Positions 54,001 through 62,432 of a DNA stretch of 64,000 nucleotides are shown here, one piece after another. The stretch comes from Paragordius varius (Eukaryota > Nematomorpha), in NCBI GenBank assembly GCA_964247055.1, contig OZ176050.1, forward strand, positions 13,206,001 through 13,270,000. Reading direction: 5' to 3'. How positions within the stretch are numbered: the stretch's first letter is position 1; every line of letters begins with the position of its first letter. Below the pieces are notes generated by a model that worked only from the letters and a program-made list of their open reading frames with translations, was not told the DNA's origin and did no database searches. Both the position numbers and the translations under genes were made by a program.

Positions 54001-57000
54001 ATCGTAATAATAAAAAAACCAATGAATATAATAACATATACCAAAACAAATCATCCTCGGTACATACTATAAAACGACGAGATACAAATGAAAATTACCC
54101 AAACCTTAAGCCAAAGTTGATTACAGCCAAACCATTGGGGAATTCTATGATAAATTCCAACATAAAATTCAAAACTACACGGTATGAGACATTTACCGTT
54201 AAGCTTTCGTGGGAGTCCTTAAATCATTCAAAACTCTTGGTAACAATCATTGATCCAATTGATCAGCAAATCCTAGTTTCAAAGCGTGTAAGTGTAATAC
54301 CCCTCCTACCTACGGATCATTTCAATTCTAAAACCACAATTCATAAATGGGAAACTATATTGGGTACACATCCTGACATTTATTCTCTCCTGTATGTTGA
54401 ATGTATGGATTTCAAATTACAACAAAACATGGAGCTTTCTACCCCTTTGTACTACGATGACCAATTAGATAAGCGTGAAGAATTGACATTTTTACAAAAT
54501 AGCGATAATCAAACCAATTCGACTGTGTTTAACACCACAATTAGCCGATTTTTGAGGCCATCAAAAATACCATCTTTTGCCGGGTGTTTGTCCAATTTAA
54601 ACGTATGATTTTTTTAATATTGCATGTTAAAGATACCATTTACAGTTCAAATTCACCATTAAACATGTCAAATTCACCCTAAAATAAATTATGTGTTTTT
54701 TAAAGCTTAAAATTACCTATATTTTTTAATATTTTTGAAAAAATGAAATTTTTTTAAAAATTAATATAATACTGAAAAAATAATAAACTATGCCATATAA
54801 ATATTAATTTCATAATAATGATGAGTTATATTAGCCCGAAAGCACATAATTTATTTTTAGGGTGAATTTGAATTGTCCAAGGGTAACTTTAATAGATTAA
54901 TATCTAAATCAAAATATTTATTTTTAGATTAATGACCATTTGGTGGTCCCATCATATTTACATTCCCATTTCCACAACCCCTATCAAGTTCCTGTCCTAA
55001 ACCCTAAAAGAAGTCAATTAATGAATGTGGATGTTGGATGTACAGTCGAAAATGGCATACCTTTACATTCCATCGAATCCACAAATAAAAATATGGATGA
55101 TTGTCGCACATTTGCGGAAAAAATTGAATCTGAAACTATACCCAATGTTAACATCCTAAAATCAGGTATATTGTCTCTTAATATAGTTAAAATGCATTGA
55201 ATTTGAATTCTAGAAAATTTTCATAATTATCATTATATGTTACTTAGATTCTCATCTCGCACCCAACACTAATTTATGTACTATTTCCTTAACGGTCAAA
55301 ATTTTACCAACCAGCAAAGTTAACACTAGTCACTCTGTGATACCCTTTCTTTCTGCAAAAATTTTTAGTCAAGATTACATTCCACCGTTCATCCCAAACT
55401 ACAGTAGGTCTTCAAAGATAGTTTCAGTGCGTCATAATCTTAAAAACTCTGACAATGTTTCCGATCACCTCTTCTCCCCATTGGATAGTTTGAAAAATCA
55501 AGCTAATAACAATCGTACCGAGGATATAAGCTTTTTTGGGTCACTTTTATCGGGCAAGCTTGGGGTGAAAGATATTATCAAATATTTTTTTACCATACCC
55601 GCTTTAGCACTTTTGAGTTTAACGTGTCTCCTAGTTTGTTCCAAATTACTTGGAAAGCAAAAAAGTCATTCGATTCCTCACAAAGAAGTAGCCCGAATGA
55701 GGCGACGAAAACACCAGCAAAAAAAGAATAATAATAATAATTGCTTTTTTGGAATTGGTGATGACAATACGCGAGATAATGTCCAAATTAATGCTTACTC
55801 CAAATATGACTCAATTTCAACGGTTGAATTAACGGAATTACAGCCTTTGACTTCCACAACTATTCCGTGTCCTTCACTTTCAACCGCTGCATCTGACATT
55901 AAGTACAACAACGGCCAAAATGGAATGATTTATAAACATAATAATTTAAATAATTATGAGGATTGTATGGAACAAGCTATAAACAATGTTAACAAGCCAA
56001 ATAATAATAATCAAGAGAATACCAAGTTTACAAACTCTCAAAAGATACATGGTGAAATGGGTGTGTCGTTTTTAGAAAACAAAAATAATGAAGCATCAAA
56101 GTATAATAATTCGAAAATGACAAACTTGTCAACGTTTGAAAATGGCATCTCCAAAAATCAGGTATTTATATTATTAACTCGAAACAATAATTGGTAATTT
56201 TATTGCAAAAATAATAATAAAACTATAAAGTAAGCGAGGTTAGAGAATAAATGCTTAACATTCATAATTATATCATTGTCCTAATTTATAAAAATTAATG
56301 AAAAAACTAAAAAACAATCGGCGGTTTATGGCTTTTTTGTGTGGCACTTTTCATTAAAACGTAGACTTTTAAATATATATATATATTTCATCCCTTTAAT
56401 TTATAATGCGATAATATACCATTTACAATACAAATTCACCCTTAAACAATTCAAATTCACCCCTAACTAAAATATATGTTTTTTAAGATTAAAAATTACC
56501 ATTATTTTTATATTTTAAAAAAGAAAAAAATTTTGTATAAATTAAAATTATACTGAAAAAATAATAAACTATGCCACAAAGATGTATTTCATACTAATAA
56601 GGAGTTATATTAGTTCGAAAACACATAATTTATTTTAGGGTGAATTTGAATTGTACGAGGGTGTGAATTGTTTGAGAGTGAATTTAAATTGTTCAAGGGT
56701 GAATTTGAACTGTAAATGGTAAATATATTTAATCTTCCAATTTGCACAGAAAATTAAACGACAAGCAAGCATGCCACCCATGATACCAATAGCCAATCCA
56801 TATAATTGCCTTAAATCCGGAGAAATGGTTCAAAATTTACGGGATCAACCAAAACACGTTTGTGTCCCACCGATCAAGGTCAAAAATATTGTCGTTATAA
56901 ACACCACATCAGGTACGTTAAAAAATACAGAAACTATTGACGCCTCTAAAAGCAATAATATTAAAAAGGATAGCGAACTTACCCCACCTAATACGGTAGA

Positions 57001-58475
57001 TTTCAATATTCGACTCAGTTCTATCGTATGTAGCCAGGAATCTCAAGATGTAGCAAATAATGATAATAATTTAATACCACCGCAACAAAACTCTGCAAAA
57101 TACGTAAATCGTCATTCAGTTTTGCAAGATAATACAGATACTGTCTCCATCTCAACCAATTTTTCAACCTTGACTGATTGGACAAATAAGAGCTGTAATA
57201 CTTATTGCAACAATGTATCACAAAATAAAAATAATGTTTTGGTGAAAGATCTCACAACCGTCCCAAGAATAAATTTTAACACATATACCGATGGGGCGGA
57301 TGGTACTGAAAGTTTAGCGCCTTTAATTGACACAAATTCATTGTTTAGTCAACAAACATGTGATAGCCATATAAATGGGTATATTTGCTGTTTTAGATTT
57401 TGATGAAATTTATCTATAAACTTTTTTTATAACCATTTAATTTACGGTGTTTTTAGAAATAATCAACAAAACCGTTTACACACAAAGGAACGAAAAGATA
57501 TTCTTCAACACTCACAATCAACCATTAAACCTAAAAAATCAAATCTAATCCATAAACTATCATTACTCAAATACTCACCGAATAAAGTACCTACTGTCAA
57601 ATTTTCGACTTTACAACGAGAGATTAATACATCAAAACCTAAAATCAACCAATGTAATAATCTTTTTTTTCTATTTTTTAATTTCTGGATATATCCAAAA
57701 ACTATTTTTTTCTAGATCTGAAACCACGCCCTTACGTTCGTAAATTCAAACCGACAAAGCATGAAAATAATCGACCTTTTTCATTCCACCCTTCAATAAC
57801 TAGCCATATGAATGTGAATAATATATGGAGTATAATATTATATTTTTTATAAATTATATTGTTTGATACAGTCTAATTTAGATATAAATTTTTAAAATTA
57901 AACGACAATTTATTTTACATAAATTTAGATGTTTATATTGTAAATGCCTTATACAGGTTTGCGATGATAAAACATTCTTAACCATCTCATTAAAATATAA
58001 TTTATTAATTTTCATAGAATGTCACCAATTACTTAATTAAATCTAAACAAAGACTTAACAAAAAGTTAATTTATGATTTTTTATGGACGCTGTCTAAAGA
58101 AATGGTTATAATTCCATAAAATAAATCATTTTGATTATTATTTGAGATCCTAAAAACATGCTGTAAGGTCAGTTTATTTTTTAACTTATTATCAATTGCC
58201 TTCATCTCATACATTTATAACATAATGAATCATATTTTTCAAGTATTAAAAATTTATTTAATTAAAAAATAGGACGATCTTATAACGGAGCTTTTTACGA
58301 TGTGTTAAAAGACTTGGGAGATACCACAAGCGTATTTTCCTCAGAACCTAAATGCATTTCATTTGCATCGAACCCCTTAATTAACAATAATGTGAAGGAA
58401 CACCAAAATAAAATGGATACCTCTATTATTACAAATACCACTCTCCTAAGCAGCGTTCAATCTAATGAAGATTGA
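30271..58475 (+). CDS. Giant atypical (Fat-like?) cadherin, 42 exons, 5,900 residues
   Basis: Joining 42 exons (listed in the next entries) gives 17,703 nt with no internal stop. The order is signal peptide (residues 6-29), a long extracellular array of cadherin repeats, one laminin-G domain (about 4800-5175), one membrane span (about 5329-5350) and a tail of about 550 residues. An in-frame TAA 27 bases upstream supports the first ATG. Cadherin signatures appear along the array: RAWDADSGINSHIRF, VRDVNDNSPLFE, VDINDHVPIF, IKALDKDY, FTVPENIPLHFMLG, LDVNDNVPTINF and SDSDSGKNGEIEF. Size, LamG and a single span suggest a Fat-like adhesion protein, but EGF repeats are absent and I cannot name an orthologue. 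The lack of a seven-helix region argues against Flamingo/CELSR. AATAAA at 58575-58580. Confidence 0.9.
31768..32010 (+). mobile_element. hAT-like MITE, decayed
   Basis: It starts CAGGGGTGTTTAACGCCCAT and ends near GCGGGCCGCATGCTACCC. CAGGGGTGTC termini with GGGCCGC near the end are typical of hAT non-autonomous elements. It lies in cadherin intron 1. Confidence 0.6.
42045..42305. mobile_element. R3 MITE filling cadherin intron 16
   Basis: ACAGTAAAAAATGAGATTTT at the left and TTTTCAGTTTTTACTGT at the right. It makes up 261 of the intron's 336 bases. Confidence 0.75.
43574..43813. mobile_element. R2 MITE filling cadherin intron 17
   Basis: TACCATTTATTACTCC with CACCC units at the left, and GGGTGAATTTGAATTGTTC to GTAAATGATA at the right. 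It occupies about 240 of the 340-base intron and ends 29 bases before the acceptor. Confidence 0.75.
45985..46150 (-). repeat. R5 dispersed repeat, copy 2
   Basis: Reverse complement of 21299-21465, including CGCAGACTAGTT-like and AAATGCAGTCGGTTATACG motifs. It lies in cadherin intron 22. Confidence 0.7.
46160..46822. mobile_element. hAT-like MITE with duplicated left end and nested R2
   Basis: The intact element runs about 46602-46822: ACAGGGGTGTCTGACACA to GGCCGCATGTTGGACACC plus ACCCCTG. An extra copy of its left end and about 45 bases of flank lies at 46160-46281. The R2 MITE at 46282-46552 separates the two. Confidence 0.7.
53181..55165 (+). other. Cadherin exons 36-37: laminin-G domain
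   Basis: Exons 53181-54602 and 54928-55165. The stretch ISLHFQAETDEEFGEQ through LPSYARILYGNQNLDLFLI to RLQVEISC fits the opening strands of a LamG sandwich. FAGCLSNLNINDHLV, spanning the exon junction, is the classic closing motif, followed by VGC. No EGF module is visible before or after it, unlike Fat1-4 or N-cadherins of flies. Confidence 0.75.
54634..54891. mobile_element. R2 MITE filling cadherin intron 36
   Basis: TACCATTTACAGTTCAAATT at the left, GGGTGAATTTGAATTGTCC at the right. It fills all but 31 bases at the donor side and 36 at the acceptor side. Confidence 0.75.
55248..58475 (+). other. Cadherin exons 38-42: membrane span and cytoplasmic tail
   Basis: Exons 55248-56161, 56750-57378, 57457-57653, 57716-57829, 58273-58475 (TGA at 58473-58475). 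The span YFFTIPALALLSLTCLLVC is followed by basic residues (RMRRRKHQQKK), as expected of a stop-transfer. The tail is Asn/Ser/Thr-rich. I see no catenin-binding or other named motif. It ends RSYNGAFYDVLKDLGD and a Ser-rich terminus. The last junction (donor at 57830, A|GTATAA) was chosen because it alone keeps the final exon in frame. Confidence 0.8.
56416..56722. mobile_element. R2 MITE in cadherin intron 38
   Basis: TACCATTTACAATACAAATT at the left and AATTTGAACTGTAAATGGTA at the right, ending 27 bases before the acceptor at 56749. The right arm has four G-rich units. Confidence 0.75.
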
Positions 58476-58574
58476 TAAATTATTTCATGTTTTGATACAT
58501 TTTTATTTATCACAGATTTTTATCTATTATTTATAATGCAAAATTATTTACAAAATTGGCTTATATTTTCATGT

Positions 58575-58580
58575 AATAAA
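58575..58580 (+). terminator. Cadherin polyadenylation signal
   Basis: AATAAA 100 bases after the stop codon. Confidence 0.5.
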
Positions 58581-58621
58581 CTTATTTATACATTTTTTCT
58601 TGTTAAATTGATGAAAATTGG

Positions 58622-58870
58622 TTGCAGAATATACATTTATTAGAACAAAGTGCTAATCAACATTTTTTTAATATGGTAATTAAAACGGTTTACAAGAAAT
58701 TAACCATGGATGAGACATATAGCGTTTTAAATGAAAACGGTCTTAAAAGATCAACATATTGGCAAAGGGTTCGTGATATGATTGTTGCTAAAAAATATTT
58801 TAAAAAATATAAATTTCTTTCGTTAGTTGTCGAACATATAATAAGGCTATATCATAAAATAATGGGCTAA
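58622..58870 (+). other. Unassigned 82-codon open frame
   Basis: It follows TTGCAG, which could be a splice acceptor, and has basic, non-repetitive content (LTMDETYSVLNENGLKRS, YWQRVRDMIVAKKYF). I do not recognise it. It begins about 145 bases after the cadherin stop and ends just before repeat-like DNA, so it may be an element remnant or an exon of an unseen transcript. Confidence 0.2.
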
Positions 58871-58878
58871 TTTTGTTT

Positions 58879-60416
58879 AGGCCTGGTATTTCATAATAAA
58901 TCGCAGTTTTTAACCAGTATCCGCATAGAATTTCTATTACCATTTCAGACCGTGTCCTGCTTAGCAGTTCATTTTATTGTAATATTTACAAATTCGGCGC
59001 CACATACTTTTACGTATTAATGGTATGGTCTAGAGTAAAAGCTTACTATGGTGCAATGAGCCAATCCAATATTGGGATGATAATTTGGCTCACAGTCTTT
59101 TTGCAATTTCTGCACTAAAAAACACTATGATTCCAAATTATACATCTTTAAGGCCGGTTTTAATGAAATAAAATCGTTTATAATAGTGGTTTTCACAAAA
59201 AAGTATTGGACTGAAAAAAAATTCATACCTTAAATGTCGATAAAATTGTTTGACACATTTTCTGACATTCATACTTATAAGTTAATCAACTTTTTTTTAA
59301 TTCAAGGCCATAATAACGCATTATAATTTGAGTATCATTGATCTATATTTACAAGATGATAGTAATGTTGATCCCTTGATAGTTATAAGGACTTTTTTAT
59401 GCCACAAAATGCTGCTAATGATATCGCTTACCCCACAATTTATCTCATTTAAAATCAAATTTCAAATTAAAATTGTTGTGTTTACTTCAAGTAGGATGCC
59501 ATAACTTTATACGCCCTTTTTTAAAAATTAATAAGTATTTTTATATCATAATTTGGAATGTAATTAATTTTTTCGATAAATCGCAGCTTTTTTGTGTTAT
59601 TACCGTGAATTTTCGGGAACTTCAATTATAATATCGAAAAAACATTGTTTTGATTTTCTACAGATTTGCCTTTTAGAATATCGAAAAAATTTGCTGCGAT
59701 TTTCGATAACTAAATATAGAATTTTTAAGATGGATAAGCACCACATAACAAAAGCCTAGGAGCTCTAAATGTTTAAATTAATCTTTAAGATTTTTTGTGT
59801 AACAGTGGTAAGAAACATATGAATAAATCAAATTTATCATGCAGGACATAGATCTGAGCAGCGGATTTCAACATTATACATGTGTACTAGCATCACAAGC
59901 CTTAATTTAAACACCGTAAAAATGGATTCTTTGACAACTAACTCTTAACCTAGCCATTTAAAAAGGCAATCGATTCTTAAATATTCACAAAAAATTAATC
60001 GTAGAAAACTTTCAAAAATTAGGATATGAATATTCGTAGATAACTGGAACATATATGAACGAAACAATAAAATAGAATATCAAATTTAATGGGTTATGCT
60101 AATTTGGCATAATAGCAAGAATGTTATCGTTCTATAATAATAAATGAGGAAAACATGCATAAAAGTTGGTTCTATCGTAAAAACCTCCTGTAACGAATCT
60201 TACGAGTACCATTTTATCACGTGTAAAAGTCTTATCCATCATATTGATATAAATTAGCAAACTTGCCGCCTCAAAAACTTAATCACTTACCTTAAACAAT
60301 ATGTTTCATAAGCCATAATCCAGGTGAATGATGAAAATTCATTTGCTATGCCTTGTCTCTATTCAATAATATTTCAGAAAACTAATATTATTTAGATAAT
60401 ATGCTGTGTTTTTGAA
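58879..60416. other. Intergenic, repeat-like, no gene seen
   Basis: Contains inverted sequences around 59573-59600 (TCGATAAATCGCAGCTTTTT) and 59683-59712 (AAATTTGCTGCGATTTTCGA), with a related AATAAATCGCAG at 58898. These look like ends of another MITE family. No exon seen. Confidence 0.4.
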
Positions 60417-60422
60417 TTTATT
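60417..60422 (-). terminator. TAF10 polyadenylation signal
   Basis: AATAAA on the minus strand 16 bases after the TAF10 stop. Confidence 0.6.
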
Positions 60423-60437
60423 AAAACATATTTAGAA

Positions 60438-60787
60438 TCAAAAATATGGGGCTCGTTTCACATTAATTCCATATTCCGAAGCTGCGGCAGAAAGATCTTC
60501 AATAGTCAGAGATGCCTTTGAGGTGGAATGACTGTTTTCCAATCTCATTTTTTGATGTTGCAAGGCATCGTTTGCAATATCAGAAATAAATTTTTGAGCG
60601 GCCAAAGATATCAATCTAACTAACCGAATATCATCGAGATCACAACCACTCCTAATAAAACATTTAATGTAAAATCAAACTTTTTAAGATAATAGAGTGT
60701 AATTATGTCAGGAATCATAGGATTATAATCATTAAGGCGATTTAAAAAATCGGAAATGGATAGAGATTGTTGGTGTTGCTGGGCCAT
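60438..60787 (-). CDS. TAF10: TAF10, TFIID/SAGA histone-fold subunit, 2 exons
   Basis: Exons 60787-60681 and 60651-60438 join to 321 nt, 106 residues. The conserved TAF10 core is unmistakable: SDFLNRLNDYNPMIPD, LYYLKKSGCDLDDIRLVRL, LISLAAQKFISDIANDALQH (near identical to human) and ASEYGINVKRAPYF at the C-terminus. TAF10 pairs with TAF3, TAF8 or SPT7-type partners in TFIID and SAGA and acts in the nucleus. It lacks the long Pro/Ser/Gly-rich N-terminus of the human protein. The single intron is 29 nt. The ATG lies 4 bp after the TOMM5 stop. AATAAA on this strand at 60422-60417. Confidence 0.96.
60652..60680 (-). other. 29-nt micro-intron in TAF10
   Basis: Starts GTTTGATT, ends TTTATTAG. Its removal joins YYLKK to SGCDL exactly where animal TAF10 reads YYLNRAGFE. 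Confidence 0.88.
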
Positions 60788-60791
60788 ATTC

Positions 60792-60968
60792 TTATTGTTT
60801 TAGTTTAAGAAAGTATGGAACTAAAATTTTACAATCTATATATTTACCGGCTTTAATAATAAGAATAGCGACAAAAAATTGACCAATAGTATTTAAAACT
60901 TGGCGATCGTGATTAATTTCTTTAGTGGGTTCTGGAATTTTGTCAGATGAATCTTTGATTTTATACAT
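60792..60968 (-). CDS. TOMM5: TOMM5-like small subunit of the mitochondrial import pore, 2 exons
   Basis: Exons 60968-60848 and 60820-60792 (TAA at 60794-60792) join to 150 nt, 49 residues. The start MYKI and the C-terminal half [20 protein letters not shown] then FLKLK parallel human TOMM5 (MFRI, then ISSIRNFLIYVALLRVTPF and ILKKL), with the same 49-51 residue length. One hydrophobic span anchors TOM5 in the outer mitochondrial membrane. The 27-nt intron is needed for the VPYFLK tail; unspliced, the frame is open for 58 codons with the same stop. It shares its strand with TAF10 and lies back to back with LSM3. The short length limits certainty. Confidence 0.8.
   Translation of the reverse strand: MYKIKDSSDKIPEPTKEINHDRQVLNTIGQFFVAILIIKAGKYIDCKILVPYFLKLKQ
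60821..60847 (-). other. 27-nt micro-intron in TOMM5
   Basis: Starts GTAAATAT, ends AATTTTAG. It is a multiple of three, so retention would add nine residues (GKYIDCKIL) rather than break the frame. Confidence 0.7.
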
Positions 60969-60997
60969 ATGGGGGAAAGAATGAATATAATAAAAAC
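60969..60997. promoter_or_regulatory. Bidirectional start region between TOMM5 and LSM3
   Basis: Only 29 bp separate the TOMM5 ATG (minus) from the first in-frame LSM3 ATG (plus, 60998); 35 bp if LSM3 starts at 61004. Both promoters must overlap each other or the opposite gene, unless 5' ends are supplied by trans-splicing. Confidence 0.55.
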
Positions 60998-61354
60998 ATG
61001 GTGATGGCCACTGATGTTGAAGGCGAGTTGCAATCCTTCGTGATAGAAGAACCGTTTGATTTGATAAAATTAAGCTTGGGTGAAAAAATTTATATAAAAT
61101 TACGGCATGATCGTGAAATCCGAGGAAGATTGCATGTAATTATTTGCTCCTATATTAGGCTTATGACAATCATTTAAATATGATTTTGAGCGAAGTAGAA
61201 GAAACTATAACCACACTTGATATTGATGAGGAGACTTATGAGGAGGAAATTAAAGTTTTTTAACTTTTAATAATAGGTGACAAAAAGAAACGTCCCTCTG
61301 TTATTTATCCGTGGTGATAGCATTGTTCTTGTGTCACCACCGTCAAAAATTTAA
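60998..61354 (+). CDS. LSM3: LSM3, Sm-like RNA-binding protein, 3 exons
   Basis: Exons (60998 or) 61004-61135, 61159-61254, 61277-61354 (TAA) give 101 residues from the second ATG, against 102 in human. Sm1 region: [40 protein letters not shown], then [19 protein letters not shown]. Sm2 region: [16 protein letters not shown]3 is part of the LSM1-7 ring (mRNA decay) and the LSM2-8 ring (U6 snRNA). MATDVEG is preceded by an in-frame ATGGTG at 60998, so two start codons are possible. Both introns are tiny (23 and 22 nt). AATAAA at 61402-61407. Confidence 0.97.
61136..61158 (+). other. 23-nt micro-intron 1 of LSM3
   Basis: GTAATTAT to TATATTAG. Removal gives RLHAYDNHLN, identical in layout to human RLHAYDQHLN. 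Confidence 0.92.
61255..61276 (+). other. 22-nt micro-intron 2 of LSM3
   Basis: GTTTTTTAAC to TAATAATAG. Removal joins YEEEIK to [10 protein letters not shown], matching human EEIYKSTKRNIPMLF. It contains in-frame stops, so it must be removed. Confidence 0.92.
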
Positions 61355-61401
61355 TTACTTTTATATCCATATATTATCCAGTGTATAAATGCTTTTAAAT
61401 C

Positions 61402-61407
61402 AATAAA
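61402..61407 (+). terminator. LSM3 polyadenylation signal
   Basis: AATAAA 47 bases after the stop. Confidence 0.55.
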
Positions 61408-62065
61408 TGATTAACTTATCAAGCGCCATTTCATAACCAATATTTAACCAATCTAATTTGAAATAAGTGGATATATTTACTTATTTTTTAAAAAATGTCA
61501 ACATCTTGATATTATATGTAATATAATCTAGTCTTTTAAAACGGTTTTAGTAAAAAATATTTATTAAATTGTAATTTAATCAATTTTATTTTTTTAATTA
61601 AACTTTAAAATAATAAAAGAAACTGTTTCTTAAATTATATGTTTAAAAAGTCTTCATACATCGTAATCCTTTTTGTTTTAAACCATTCATCATAATGAAA
61701 ACAATATCAAAGCGGTTCTTTTTTACCGATTTTAATAATGAGCCTAAATCTGCGGTTTTTTTATAGTTTTAGGAATATTTTTTAAAATTTAATTATTTAA
61801 AAATCGAAAACAGATGGATTATAGAGGGTAGTCCCCATTTTCATAAATTTTATTTATTAGAATTATTAATAAATATCGTTAGAAAAATCTAAAATATTGT
61901 GTATTATTAAGTTATTTTTTTAATCAAAAATGTCATTTTTAAATTATGTATCATTAATAAATAAGTGTTGTCATTTCAATCATTTTGGTTTCGTATACGG
62001 TTAAGTTAAGGCTTTTTTATGATTTGCATGCCTTTGCAGTCAAAAGACTATTTTGCTATCGTAAC

Positions 62066-62362
62066 TTATGTAATTGCCTTACTGGGCTTATGAAATTCCT
62101 CATCCGCTTTCATTACTAAGACAACTTTTGGCTGGGAAAAAATAATAGATAATGACTTAAGTGTTGTGATGCTAACGCCTGGAAGGATCGCAAATATTGC
62201 AGGCAGTTTTATACGGATAGAATGGCTAACCATATATAAAAAAGAAAAAGACGATACGTTTTCAAAAAATAAAATGTTTAAAAATATCATGACGAGTTTA
62301 CAAGCCGCATTCACGAGAAATATAATAATTATAATATGAAATATCAAACATATAAAATTCAT
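62066..62362 (-). CDS. Orphan 98-codon frame with signal-peptide-like start
   Basis: The open frame starts MNFICLIFHIIIIIFLVNAA (hydrophobic, secretory-type) and continues to IKLPAIFAILPGVSI, SIIFSQPKVVLVMKADEEF. The second half faintly recalls the N-terminal domain of the renin receptor/ATP6AP2 (a LP..A...G.S......F..P...V.V pattern), but no further exon was found nearby and the likeness is too weak to name it. A donor-like CCCA|GTAAGG lies near its end. The opposite strand is also partly open, so coding status is uncertain. Confidence 0.25.
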   Translation of the reverse strand: MNFICLIFHIIIIIFLVNAACKLVMIFLNILFFENVSSFSFLYMVSHSIRIKLPAIFAILPGVSITTLKSLSIIFSQPKVVLVMKADEEFHKPSKAIT

Positions 62363-62432
62363 CGACTTTTAAAGTAGTATGTGTAAAATTTAATTAAATA
62401 TAAATATGAAATGATTTGTTCATTCAAAATGA

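Noticed and set aside
30271-58475. A Flamingo/CELSR assignment for the cadherin
   Set aside because: It has a single membrane span and no GPS/GAIN or seven-helix region; after the span comes a soluble Asn-rich tail.
61680-61790. Short frames on both strands (KTADLGSLLKSV on minus, MKTISKRFFFTD on plus)
   Set aside because: Each is under 45 codons with no family match and no supported splice partner.
62020-62340. A plus-strand selenoprotein-like frame (MPLQSKDYFAIVTYV, then TGA read through)
   Set aside because: No family match and no SECIS-like structure looked for successfully. The opposite strand has a longer uninterrupted frame, and TGA is an ordinary stop in four genes here.
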